This document shows positions 18,706 through 28,350 of a stretch of 28,815 bases of DNA, piece after piece. Both the position numbers and the translations under genes were made by a program. The notes under the pieces were generated by a model, which worked only from the letters and a program-made list of their open reading frames with translations, was not told the DNA's origin and made no database searches. Source of the stretch: Mesostigma viride (lineage: Eukaryota > Streptophyta > Mesostigmatophyceae > Mesostigmatales > Mesostigmataceae); the NCBI GenBank assembly GCA_009746045.1, contig RPFO01000771.1, forward strand, positions 1 to 28,815, given 5' to 3'. Within the stretch, counting starts at the first letter, position 1, and each line of letters begins with the position of its first letter.

Positions 18706-20738
18706 ACGCGGATGGCCGTCTGCCACTCAGCAGGCGGAGGCTCGTCAGAGAGCAGGACACGGTTGCAGAACGCCAGCAGAAGATCCTTAACCGCCAGATC
18801 AGGGGTCTTCAGCAGCTCAGCAGAAAGGTGGTCGGCACCGACCGCCGCATCGTACCGCAGGCGAGCAAGGGCGCCGTCCAATTCCTTCAAAGTGAAGGGG
18901 GGGACGACGTCGTCAGTGGCAAGGCAGCCCTCCTGCAAGGCGGGGACTTGGTATAGTCCGCGGCCGAGGAGGGGGGCGCTGGCGGCGGCGGGGGTCCGGC
19001 GACCCCGAGGCGGGCGGCCGACAGTCTCGGGGTGAAGCGGCGGGGGGGGGGCGCGAGCCCCACCGGTCAAGGAAACATTGTGGGCCAACCAGCGGTCAAG
19101 GCTGACCGGCGCCGTGCCGTCCCCCGTGTGCTCCACCGGGGTGCGCTGCCGCCGGCCGCCGAGCCGGTCGAGGTGGTACCACATGTCCTTGCCCTGGTTG
19201 CGAGCCTGGCAGGCCTTGGCATCCGCGATGCACTGGGCCGCCTCCGCGTCCTGAGCGTGCTCGTAGGCCTCCACAAGGGCGGCCTTGAGCAATGGTTTCT
19301 GCAGCGGGTCCCGGTTACGCTTGAGGCGGTGCCGGGCGGCCAAGACCTGGGGGTCCTGGCGGTAGAGCGGGCCGGGGCGGCGGCGGGGCATGACCGGCAG
19401 GTGCCGGGCCGCCAGCAACGGGGCACGGGCCGCAAAGCCCGCAAAAATGGCGGCGTTGGGGGCACCCTTGTCTAGCTCGTCGACGTCCGCCCGGGCGTCA
19501 AGGGCCGACAGGTATACTCCTGGCGGCACCGGTTCCGCTCGTGCTCGCGGCGTCCGTCCAGTCCTCAGGATCTCCCTTGACCGGACGTAGAGCAGACCAG
19601 TCAGGGCGGACCAGTGCGGCGCGGCGCGCGGGGACGTGGAACCGGAGCCGAAGGGTCGCGTGCACCAACCGGTGGTCAGAGCACATGCACCGTGGGCGTG
19701 TCAAACACTCGGGCGTCCAGAACCGAGGTGCACCTCAGTGGGCTGCCGTACCACCACGTAGTCCAGACAGGCCTGACGGCCGTTAGGGCCACGAAAAGTG
19801 ACCAAGTCCAGTGAGGGACCTTGGAATTGGCAGTTGACAGCAACCATCCCGCTATCCCGCAAAAAGGCAGAGAAAAGGGGAGTGTTGGCCTTAGCTTCCG
19901 TGTCAGCAGGCGCAAAGCGACTGCCAGCAGTGCCCACGGGGAGCGTAGCATTGGCGTCGAGCAGCATAACCAAAAAGTGGCGGGCCGGAGTGACCCCCTC
20001 AAGGTTATGCAAAGATTCGAAGAACTCCTCACGGGCCGACTCAGGTAGACCACTGTGGGGTGCGTAGCCCACCCCCACCGTGAGGTGGTGTTTAGACCGC
20101 CCCTCGACAGAGGTGAAATGTGCTACCATATAAGGCGTGGGGTTAGAAACTTAAGCGTGCTGAGGCTAGCAACTGCCAGCGGCGAACACAAAAGACCAAC
20201 ACCACCTTGGCCAGGCGTACCGCTGCCAGCGAAGTAAAACCGCCAGCCACCCGCCAAGCGATCAGTGCTCACCAGGCCAAGTGGCACCGTGCGGCGGTGT
20301 TCCTGGACGCCTAATATAGATACACGATGCTCAATGCAAAAGGCGACTAGCTCCTCCACCCGGCAGCTATGGTCGTCATCTAGCAATGTGCGGGTGTTAA
20401 AAGTGGTTAAGGGCCAAGGATGCCTGCTGGCCCACCAGGGCGGAGAACGGCGATGGGTGATGGGGGTGGATGCGGCGGGGAATGGAGGTGGGGGTGGAAC
20501 GGAGGGCCGGGGGAAGGGAAGCGGTGGAAATAGTGCTTTTCATCGCATTTATTTTGTCCTGCAGGCGTAGGATGCGAGCCTGCCGCCTGCTCTGGGTATT
20601 CGGGGATGCTTGCGCAACGCAGAGGCGTAGAAAATCTAGCATGCGTTGGGTGTTGCTAATCTTGCTGCTGAGAGTTGTCGTTCTAGCCCGAGATACCGGC
20701 ACCACCATGTGTCTCAGTCGACTGTTAGGTCGATGCAT
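18706..20738 (-). pseudogene. LINE ORF2, N-terminal half: APE endonuclease and start of RT
   Basis: APE-type endonuclease nicks target DNA for reverse transcription. On the minus strand from about 20400: TFNTRTLLDDDHSCRVEELV, then SILGVQEHR (catalytic Glu), GWRFYFAGSGTPGQGGVGLL, VGVGYAPHSG, VMLLDANATLPVG (the usual GDxN is here LDAN), SLDLVTFRGPNGRQACLDYV and CSDHRLVHATLRL (the SDH motif). A linker (19529 on) leads to the RT start, VVPPFTLKELDGALARLRYD, AAVGADHLSAELLK and PPPAEWQTAIRV, where the CACTA element cuts it. The segment 20738-20400 upstream of the endonuclease is a basic leader of uncertain translation. Frameshifts near 20390, 20140 and 19700. Confidence 0.9.
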
Positions 20739-20808
20739 GGTAGTGGAACGGGACTGTTTAGAGGCTGTCCCCGAAGCCTGTTAGCCGCGAACCGACGAGG
20801 AAGGTTGT

Positions 20809-21428
20809 CTACCTACTGTCTACCAACAGAGGCAGCACCCTTCTGGCTAGACACCTGACGAGACTCCGCTCCGGGGGTGTTAATCGAAACACCTGTAATC
20901 TTCTTCCCACCAAAGAATGGGGCGAAGGAGCCATCCTGAAGCAGACGCAGCTTATAATGCGCTTACCCGGGGTCTCGAGCTCCTTGGTTTCCTGGACGAT
21001 GGTGCTGTTCCACACCGCGCTCCTCGCCTTCAGTTGAGCCGGCGTGTAGTCCTCGTCGAGGCTGAAGTCACCGCGCTGGAGCAGGCGACGTGCTCGATCC
21101 CAGCACGAGGCGTTTGTCATGCATGGAGGCCATGGTCACGACGACCAGGCCCAGAGGGCCTGGCATCCGAATGGCACGTTCCATGGCAACACGGTTCTGG
21201 AGCTGCAGCTTCCCCAGAAATGCTGGGCCTCGCAGCTCTTCGGCAAGTGAGTGTGCTGTCTCATGTGCCTCGCCTTTCTGGAAGTTCTTGATTACCATAT
21301 TGCGTTGGCGTTGCTGCACTGCATTCTGGGTGACCGCAGCGGTAGCGGCAGACTTGGCCGCCTGTTGAACAATGGTGGTCAGTTGCTTGCCGGTGACATC
21401 GGCAAACGTGGTAGTTTTGGTAGGGGCT
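20809..21428 (-). pseudogene. LINE ORF1, C-terminal part (RRM-like)
   Basis: ORF1 proteins of this type bind element RNA. The minus strand reads TTTFADVTGKQ, an Ala/Gln-rich helix, NMVIKNFQKGEAHETAHSLA, NRVAMERAIRM and GPLGLVVVTMASMHDK. After a frameshift near 21110 it continues RARRLLQRGDFSLDEDYTPA and QLKARSAVW. This order resembles the RRM-like and C-terminal domains of L1-type ORF1 (Transposase_22 family). The frame ends at TAG 20811-20809. Its N-terminal part is separated by the hAT element. Confidence 0.75.
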
Positions 21429-21901
21429 GCCATGGCCCAGGTTGGCAAATACGTGCGTATTGTCAAAATAAATACGGCAATACGCGTTTTTTTGGCCCCG
21501 ACGTACTATACGCGTATTTTGTCAGGAATACGTGATTTGGACTTGGAAATTTTTGAGGTTCGAGCTGGGGCAGCGCTTGGCGCCAGGCCAACCGGACCGT
21601 GGCGCGGCGCCTACCTTTACCAAGATTTTCTACTACGAACTAGGCAGCTTTTCGCAAGTCCAGTAATGACTTGGCAGTTGGCAAGCTAGCTGAAGCCTGA
21701 AATTACACGGAGTGAGTGCCAGCACGATGAAAATGCCAGCTGTGCTACAGTAGGAACGTGGTACTTGTAACACAGCCTGTATCAGCCTGTATTGCATGGC
21801 GGTGTGCCATTGGATTTTGTCGCCAAGGGCAATCGCGTTTTTGCAGCCATGCCAGAAAAAGGACAAAGAGCATAATCTTGTAACGAAAAGAACCAGTTGT
21901 C

Positions 21902-22456
21902 TTGGTGAAGGATGCTCTGGGGGAAACGGTTTCGCAGCTGAAGTTTAGCTGCTCATTTTGCGGCCACAATTTTACCAGTGGCCATGGCAAGCAGATTAGT
22001 GCGACCCGGATGCACGCACATTTTGCGGGCATCGCAGGGCAGGGCATAGATGCTTGCCCTGACGCAAAGAGTGGGGAGAAACGGAGGTCAGAATTCCAGG
22101 AGTTGTTGAGCAAGAAGGCCGGGCTGAAGGCGAGGAAGCAGCAGCACATTAGCTTCAGGACAATGGTGGAGAGCGGCCACGGCCTTGCTTCGGCCGGGGT
22201 CGGCAGGTGCAGGAGATCCTCGCCATGCATGCAGCAGACAATCACGAGGTTTGTGAGCCCCATAAACGAAGAGGACTGCCATCCCCTGGTGGTGAATTTC
22301 TTTGTTGAGAATGCTATTTCCTTTCACGCGGCTCAGAGCCGCTCTTTCAAGGCGATGATTGCCGGCCTTAGTCAGTACAAAGGGCTGATCACTGCTCCCG
22401 GACTTGGCATGCACAATGAATCCTTGCAAGGAATGTGCACATGCAGTAATGGGTAA
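21902..22456 (+). pseudogene. hAT transposase fragment (BED zinc finger and start of DUF659-like region)
   Basis: hAT transposase cuts and inserts the element; the BED finger binds its ends. The frame has FSCSFCGHNFTSG (the CxxC pair) and RMHAHFAGIAGQGIDACPDA (His and Cys ligands), which match the plant-type BED finger. Further on, HPLVVNFFVENAISFHAAQS and RSFKAMIAGLSQYKG resemble the DUF659-type segment that follows. The frame then stops, so the RNase-H-like catalytic core and the dimerisation domain are missing. There is no ATG at the start (the frame opens at TTG), so an upstream exon or loss of the start is likely. It cannot be an active transposase. Confidence 0.85.
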
Positions 22457-22572
22457 ATTATGGTGGCAGGTTGGTAGGGAATAAGTGCAAGGAATGTGCA
22501 CATATTGCATTAAAAATTTATGGCAGGCTCAGGTGGGGAATAAGTGCAAGGAATGGTGCAGATTAAATTATG
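22425..22572. repeat. About 70-bp repeats at the 3' side of the hAT fragment
   Basis: GTGCAAGGAATG or TTGCAAGGAATG occurs at about 22425, 22486 and 22546, followed by TGCACAT- or TGCAGAT-like sequence and then TAAATTATG or AAATTTATGG, with GGGAATAA between. Copies are diverged. Confidence 0.65.
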
Positions 22573-22766
22573 CCTTCCACCATAATTTACTGATCTCCAT
22601 GCATAACTATGCCCCCTAAGGCCTAAACCCTAAAGGCCCATTCATAACCATGCTTCACACTGCCACGTATTCTGGTGACGTATTCTGCCATGCTCCACGT
22701 ATAATACTCGTATTTTGAGGCCGACGTATTTGACGTACCGACGTATTGGCCAACCTGGGCCATGGC

Positions 22767-23329
22767 TTTCTTCAGCTCCAGCATCGTCTCCTTCAGGACC
22801 TTAATGTCGCCCTGCACGGTCGTAAAAGACTGTGCGAGGTCCTGCAGCGGCACGGTAGGATCGGTCGCGGGGGCTGGCCTGGCGATGGGCGTCGCCGGCA
22901 GCTCGACAAGCTAGGTCAGAGCAGCACGAAATAAGACAAGCAAGACGGCAATCTTTGAACTCGATCCCAATCAGGCCATGCATCCGAAGGAGCGTCCATA
23001 ACCTGGCCGGTGCGAGGGTGGCGAATCGAGGCGTCGTGTTCGTTGCGGAGCTTCAGCACGCATAGCACTTCGGCGTCGCTGAAGCCGAGGAAGGTAGCGA
23101 TGTCGTCCAGGCTCAAACGTTGGCCTGGCATGTAGAATGAGGAAGAAATGGAGTCCGGCAAGGAGGTTTCAACCGCTATCGGAGTTGCTTCCGAAGTCGC
23201 TGCCGAAGTCTTGGTGCGCTTGTTAGCGGCTTTCTTGGCGGCGGCAATGTTGCTGGCGATTTTGTTTGCAGCAAGTTTGTCATCGATAGACTCGGCAGCA
23301 AGAACTGAAGACGATGCGGGGGCCTCCAT
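22767..23329 (-). pseudogene. LINE ORF1, N-terminal part
   Basis: The minus strand starts at ATG 23329-23327 (MEAPASSSVLAAESIDD), then an Ala/Lys-rich segment NIAAAKKAANKRTKTSAAT. LSLDDIATFLGFSDAEVLCV and IRHPRTGQVMDAP follow, to a stop at 22916. In another frame PLQDLAQSFTTVQGDIKVLK and ETMLELKKAMA form a short coiled coil running into the hAT insertion site, and the same frame continues at 21428. Either a frameshift or a short spliced segment near 22910 joins the two. A GTG slightly upstream is also open, but the ATG is the better start. Confidence 0.65.
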
Positions 23330-23350
23330 GGCTACGTTTAATAGCACCTA

Positions 23351-23855
23351 GACGATGGCAGGGGGAGCAGGCGCACGGCACACGTGCGTGGTGCCGCCAT
23401 AACGTGCAGAAAAATAGCGATATCTGCTGGGCAGGCCGCTGGCGATAACTTTCGAAATCCTGGGCGATGGCTGCCAAAAATTAGATCAGCGTGTTCGTCA
23501 TCAAAAGGCGAGTCTGTTGCAATTTACCCGACCAAATTTCGTGCCCGGAATCAAAAGTTATGAGCATTCTCGGCATCCATAGCTCGGCACACCGTAAACC
23601 GCTGCGGTCTTAGATACTCTGATATTCACATGCATGGCCAAAATAATCACATTTGTTTGAGTTATTAATTTCCCCGCAAAATAGGTACTTTTTTGAGCAA
23701 AAAAAAATAAATCAAATCATCAACACATCGAATTGGGTCATCCATACATTCGAAATTTCACTAAGTGGGGGGAAACACAACCCCATTAAGTTTGAGCTCA
23801 TTCTGACAAGCGTAGCTCAAGTTATTGATTTTCCTGTGAGGGTGGTTTTACCGGA
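23351..23855. other. LINE 5' flank and unassigned sequence
   Basis: GC-balanced up to about 23475, probably LINE 5' UTR, then AT-rich. No gene is supported. Confidence 0.4.
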
Positions 23856-23891
23856 TTAGGATACATTTGCACAGCTTCAAATGTATCCTAA
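23856..23891. repeat. Perfect 14-bp inverted repeat, 8-base loop
   Basis: Arms TTAGGATACATTTG (23856-23869) and CAAATGTATCCTAA (23878-23891). Confidence 0.85.
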
Positions 23892-23942
23892 ATGCACCAT
23901 TGGCAAACATGGTTTCTGGACATGGTCGATATCATTCATATG

Positions 23943-23975
23943 TTTGGCAAGCATGATATGATCATGCTTGCCAAA
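23943..23975. repeat. Perfect 15-bp inverted repeat, 3-base loop
   Basis: Arms TTTGGCAAGCATGAT (23943-23957) and ATCATGCTTGCCAAA (23961-23975), about 50 bases from the preceding hairpin. Confidence 0.88.
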
Positions 23976-24640
23976 GATGTTGTCTCTTTTCATATTTCAC
24001 ACATATATTATCGGCCTCGGCGTGCCATGCTTCCACGTTTGTTGTCTCTTTTCATATATTGTAAATATGATCAATAAAATTCCAAACATGACCATGTTGG
24101 AGACTTCAAGTGGAGCATCATGATTACTGTTTTCACTATTACGTAACCCATGGTTCATGTTAACATGGCATAATGAGCAATCCTATTGACCCCATGACTA
24201 ATGGTGAAGTTAATAAAGTTACATCGTGGCACGTCACTATAGCATCAAGTTGCATCATTGTGCATAAAGTAGTTTAGCACTGAGTTGGCATGCCAACACC
24301 AGGTACACTAAATAAATTAAAACCAGAATTGATAAACAACCCAGTATCCAAATACAGTATCCATATATATGCAGGTCGTACTACAGGTACAGCCACGGCT
24401 GCCACGCGGCTTCTGCAGCGATCACGCTCTTTCTCCTAGACAATTGCTCTACTGGTCCCTACAGGTCGGTCGACTTGGACCATGATGCGTCAAGAACCGT
24501 TAATTGACCGACTTAAACAAGATGTTTGTCTACATGCAGCTGTCTGCACCTAACTAACGCGAAACCGCGTGCTACCAAATATAGCGGGAAATGCATGAGT
24601 AACACATGTCAACGCACAACCGGTGGAAATCACGCGATAC
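23976..24640. other. AT-rich DNA without a recognised gene
   Basis: TTGTCTCTTTTCATAT occurs twice (about 23980 and 24040) as a short direct repeat. Nothing else is recognised. Confidence 0.4.
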
Positions 24641-24659
24641 CAACCGCGGCAACAGTGGT

Positions 24660-25012
24660 GTGAACATAGCGGGCACTGCCATGCAAAAAAGCACCAGCAG
24701 CGGCATCAGTAGCAAATTGTAGTAGCGGAACAATAGCCACTACATCAATGCAACAACACATCAGCCCAGCAACACAGCAGCAGCATGACCGTAGCACAGC
24801 AGCAGCACAACTGTAGCTCAGCAGCACGGCCGTAATGCAGCAGTGCATCAACACAGCAGCACGGCAGCAGCACGACAGCAATACATCAGCGGCACGGCAG
24901 CAATGCAGCAACACATCAGCACAACAGCACAACAGCAGCACGGCAGCAATGCAGCAACAGTAGCATGGCAGCACAGCAGCAGCAGCAGCAGCAGCAGCAC
25001 ATGAGCAGCTCA
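24660..25012. repeat. CAG/CAA-type imperfect simple repeat
   Basis: Imperfect AACACAGCAGCA-like units, with an uninterrupted (CAG) run at about 24974-24999. On the minus strand the frames give Cys/Ala-rich translations, which I regard as repeat artefacts. It lies just 3' of the minus-strand gene ending at 25037. Confidence 0.75.
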
Positions 25013-25036
25013 ATGACAACAACCGCTGCTCGCGCT

Positions 25037-26572
25037 TCAGCAGTCGTCGTCGTCGTCGTCGTCGTCATCGTCATCGGCAAGGATGAGCGCTCGCTTCCGA
25101 CGCCGGGAGGCGCCTGCGTTGTTGTTCTCCGCCACATCGTCGCTGGGTGGAACCATCTCGCGCAATCGAGCCTCGGCCAGGGTGATATCCGGCGCTTGCA
25201 ACGCAGGGACGACCACACCGGGGCACCCGCAGATCTGTGCCTCCAGCTCGTGGAGAGGCACACAAGAAACCGCGTCCTCCTCCCAACGGGCACCCCAGTA
25301 CATGGCTACCATGTCGTTTTGCGTGTCGACAACAGCGACACGACCATGGTACCTGCCGTCCCGGCTTTCGGTGCGACCGTCCGCGGATGTCACACGCTCC
25401 GACGCCCAATGACACACGACTTGCCCTACGAGGTTGCGGCTGCCACTCTTGACCTGCAGCCTTATGCCTTCCCAGCATGCCTTCGCCATGCCGACGATGC
25501 CCTTCGAGCATTCAGCATCTTGCCACTTCACGACCGGGTGTTCCGCGTCATAGGGCACCTCCTTCAGCGCCTTTAGGCACTCCTTGGTGAGCTTTTTGTT
25601 CGCACCCAAGGAGACTGCATGGGGCGGCTGACCTCGCTTGCCCACCACTTGTGTCAAGACGAGGTCTGACGCGGTGATGATCACCGTGTGCGCCGCAGTG
25701 GTTGGCGGATGGGGCCATTGCGCAATGTCTGGGTTCCACGGGTGCCACGTGTCACGCAAATGCTTAGCGCGGTATACAAAGAGCTCAATAGAAGGTTGGC
25801 CGCCATCCTCCTTCGCAACCACCTCCTTGATGATGCCAAAGAGGACTGGAGTCCACGTGAGCTTCGAGTTGCAGAGAATACCAGCTGAAGGGTGCCAGTA
25901 TAGAACAGCGGAGCCTTTCTCAACGCCTTGCATGCGCTTCAAGTAAGCGACCTTGGCTGTCATGGCCCTGTCTTCTGCCGCCCATTCCTGCTGTGTGTGG
26001 CCATCATGAAGAACTCGGTCTACCAGCGGGGTGACGCGCACCGCCTCTGCGTCGACCAACGCCATGAAGTGCTCTTCTTGCGTCGGTGGTGGTTCAGGCG
26101 CTGCATCGTGCTCACGCAGGGCGGAGATGTCCGCGCGAGATGGCCACGGCAAAGGGCGCCACTCCTCAGGCACCTCCTCAGGGGCATGTGGGACTTTTGC
26201 GAAAAAGGCCTCGTTTGGCTTGATGGTGTCGGGCGGAAAGTACCACTGCCAGATGCCATGGGGCAACTTCTCGACCCTTGTTTTGATCGACTCCAGCTCC
26301 TTCCCCAGAAACTCCATGTTCAATGGTGCGAAGGCTGGGGTGTCCTGCAACATCGGAATGCGGTCTGGATCCACAAGTCGGACGCCAAACAGCGGCCGCC
26401 CCTCCGCATCAAACTTGTAAGGCTGTGTCATCGCCTTCCCGCACCGTGGCGCGCCTTCCTGTCGAGTCCCCGCGGGCTGCCACGGCGTCTTTTGGGACTC
26501 CGTGGTCCGGTAGGACAACCAGGTCTCTGCGTTGCCCTGTACCTGGAAGAAGACGGCGTGGTGCACCTTCAT
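25037..26572 (-). CDS. C-terminal part of a transposase-like (DUF7869-type) gene, 511 codons intact, poly-Asp end
   Basis: The frame is open from the minisatellite to a TGA at 25039-25037; ATG 26572-26570 is an internal Met and not necessarily the start. It begins HHAVFFQVQGNAETWLSYRT, which fits the segment following the DUF7869 core seen at the right window edge. Further on are GIWQWYFPPDTIKPNEAFF, EEWRPLPWPSRADISAL, SAVLYWHPSAGILCNSKLTW and ELFVYRAKHLRDTWHPWNPD. RYHGRVAVVDTQNDMVAMYW then EEDAVSCVPLHELEAQI has the pattern of a Tudor-like barrel, which is inference. The tail is RRRKRALILADDD followed by poly-Asp and a final Cys, coded by a GTC/GTCGTC simple repeat on the + strand. No frameshift in about 1.5 kb suggests selection or a recent copy. 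Intron positions are unknown. Confidence 0.65.
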   Translation of the reverse strand: MKVHHAVFFQVQGNAETWLSYRTTESQKTPWQPAGTRQEGAPRCGKAMTQPYKFDAEGRPLFGVRLVDPDRIPMLQDTPAFAPLNMEFLGKELESIKTRVEKLPHGIWQWYFPPDTIKPNEAFFAKVPHAPEEVPEEWRPLPWPSRADISALREHDAAPEPPPTQEEHFMALVDAEAVRVTPLVDRVLHDGHTQQEWAAEDRAMTAKVAYLKRMQGVEKGSAVLYWHPSAGILCNSKLTWTPVLFGIIKEVVAKEDGGQPSIELFVYRAKHLRDTWHPWNPDIAQWPHPPTTAAHTVIITASDLVLTQVVGKRGQPPHAVSLGANKKLTKECLKALKEVPYDAEHPVVKWQDAECSKGIVGMAKACWEGIRLQVKSGSRNLVGQVVCHWASERVTSADGRTESRDGRYHGRVAVVDTQNDMVAMYWGARWEEDAVSCVPLHELEAQICGCPGVVVPALQAPDITLAEARLREMVPPSDDVAENNNAGASRRRKRALILADDDDDDDDDDDC

Positions 26573-26589
26573 TGAGCGACCGCGTTTTT

Positions 26590-28350
26590 CAGGCACCGGC
26601 TGTGCCGCTCCGCCGCCCGCCGGCTGCGCCTCCGGCCCGCCGCGCGCCGGCTGCCCCGCCCCGCCGCCCGTCGACTGCCCCGCCCCGCCGCCCGTCGACA
26701 GCCCCGCCCGCCGCCCACGCGCGCCGGCAGCGCCGCTGGCCCCCGCACGCCGACCGCCCGCCGCCCGTCGACTGCCCCGCCCCGCCCGTCGACAGCCCCG
26801 CCCCGCCGCATGCCAGCTGCGCCGGCCCGCCCACGCGCGCCGCAGCGCCGCTGGCCCCCCGCACGCCGACGGCCCTGCCCCGCCGCCCGTCGACTGCCCC
26901 GCCCCGCCGCCCGTTGACAGCCCCGCCCCGCCGCCCACGCGCGCCGGCAGCGCCGCTGGCCCCCCGCACGCCGACGCCCTGCCCGCCGCCCGTCGACTGC
27001 CCCGCCCCGCCGCCCGTCGACAGCCCCGCCCGGCGCCCACGCGCGCCGGCAGCGCCGCTGGCCCCCGCGCGCCGACTGCCCCGCCACGCCGCCCGTCGAC
27101 AGCCCCGCCCCGCGCCCACGCGCGCCGGCAGCGCCGCTGGCCCCCGCGCGCCGACTGCCCCGCCCCGCCGCCCGTCGACAGCCCCGCCCCGCCGCCCACG
27201 CGCGCCGGCAGCACCGCTGGCCCCCCGCACGCCGACTGCCCCGCCCCGCCGCCCGTCGACAGCCCCGCCCCGCCGCCCACGCGCGCCGGCAGCACCGCTG
27301 GCCCCCGCCGTCGACTGCCCCGCCCCGCCGCCCGTCGACAGCCCCGCCCGCCGCCCACGCGCGCCGGCAGCGCCGCTGGCCCCGCGCGCCGACGGCCCTG
27401 CCCCGCCGCCCGTCGACTGCCCCGCCCCGCCGCCCGTCGACAGCCCCGCCCCGCCGCCCACGCGCGCCGGCAGCGCCGCTGGCCCCCCGCACGCCGACCG
27501 CCCTGCCCCGCCGCCCGTCGACTGCCCCGCCCCGCCGCCCGTCGACAGCCCCGCCCCGCCGCCCACGCGCGCCGGCAGCGCCGCTGGCCCCCCGCACGCC
27601 GACCGCCCTGCCCGCCGCCCGTCGACTGCCCCGCCCCGCCGCCCGTCGACAGCCCCGCCCCGCCGCCCACGCGCGCCGGCAGCGCCGCTGGCCCCCCGCA
27701 CGCCGACCGCCCCGCCACGCCGCCCGTCGACTGCCCCGCCCCGCCGCCCGTCGACAGCCCCGCCCCGCCGCCCACGCGCGCCGGCAGCGCCGCTGGCCCC
27801 CCGCGCGCTGACTGCCCCGCCACGCCGCCCGTCGACAGCCCCGCCCCGCCGCCCACGCGCGCCGGCAGCACCGCTGGCCCCCGCACGCCGACTGCCCCGC
27901 CCCGCCGCCCGTCGACAGCCCCGCCCCGCCGCCCACGCGCGCCGGCAGCACCGCTGGCCCCCCGCACGCCGACGGCCCTGCCCCGCCGCCCGTCGACTGC
28001 CCCGCCCCGCCGCCCGTCGACAGCCCCGCCCCGCCGCCCACGCGCGCCGGCAGCACCGCTGGCCCCCGCACGCCGACGGCCCTGCCCCGCCGCCCGTCGA
28101 CTGCCCCGCCCCGCCGCCCGTCGACAGCCCCGCCCCGCCGCCCACGCGCGCCGGCAGCGCCGCTGGCCCCCCGCGCGCCGACTGCCCCGCCCCGCCGCCC
28201 GCGCGCGCCGGCAGCACCGCTGGCCCGCCGCCCGTCGACGGCCCTGCCCCGCCGCCCGTCGACTGCCCCGCCCCGCCGCGCACCGGCAGCGCCGCCCCGC
28301 TGCCCGCTGACTGCCCCGCCCCGCCGCGTGCCGGCTGCGCCGCCGCTGCC
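26590..28350. repeat. GC-rich minisatellite, about 105-bp units, about 1.75 kb
   Basis: About 16-18 units of roughly 104-105 bp (for example, GGCCCCCCGC starts at 27481, 27586 and 27690), some shortened to about 75-80 bp. Each unit has GCGCGCCGGCAGCGCCGCTGG, an ACGCCGAC segment, and one or two GCCGCCCGTCGAC (t/a)GCCCCGCC sub-repeats. Single-base indels between units shift the frame, yet all three minus-strand frames and two plus frames lack stops. Those long frames are Ala/Gly/Arg- or Pro/Ala-rich and follow from the repeat. The coding frames on its two sides differ (28517-side versus 25037-side). Confidence 0.92.

Larger units (their letters stand above)
21437..22758 (+). mobile_element. hAT DNA transposon derivative, 1322 bp
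   Basis: Terminal inverted repeats start CCAGGTTGGC at both ends, and a further AATACGT follows after one mismatch. On both sides lies GCCATGGC (21429-21436 and 22759-22766), the 8-bp target duplication expected for hAT. Leaving out the element and one duplication keeps the LINE ORF1 reading frame. TACGT/ACGTA-like subterminal motifs repeat near both ends. Inside is an N-terminal transposase fragment, then three repeats of about 70 bp. At this length it is an internally deleted, non-autonomous copy. Confidence 0.9.
11953..23350 (-). mobile_element. LINE copy B (ORF1 and APE-RT ORF2), interrupted by CACTA and hAT elements
   Basis: On the minus strand from right to left: ORF1 (about 23329 to 20809), ORF2 with an APE-type endonuclease (about 20400 to 19600), linker and RT start (to 18706), then RT palm, thumb and C-terminal domain (13581 to 12094), a short 3' UTR and a TTTAATTTAATTT-type tail at about 11953-11981. 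Without the 5120-bp and 1322-bp insertions the element is about 5 kb, usual for an APE-type LINE. The exact 5' end is not visible. Several frameshifts show it is inactive. The clade is not assigned; the FVARRL and RR..GH..R motifs recall RTE/CR1-like lineages, while ORF1 recalls L1. Confidence 0.88.

Noticed and set aside
19032-19475. Plus-strand ORF of 147 codons opposite the LINE linker
   Set aside because: Antisense shadow of the GC-rich LINE ORF2, whose minus-strand frame carries the RT-start motifs.
22619-22640. CCTAAACCCTAAAGG as plant telomere repeat (CCCTAAA)
   Set aside because: Only one full copy, inside the hAT element, so not a telomere or interstitial telomere array.
24630-25022. 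Cys/Ala-rich minus-strand frame over the CAG repeat
   Set aside because: Simple-repeat translation with no recognisable domain.
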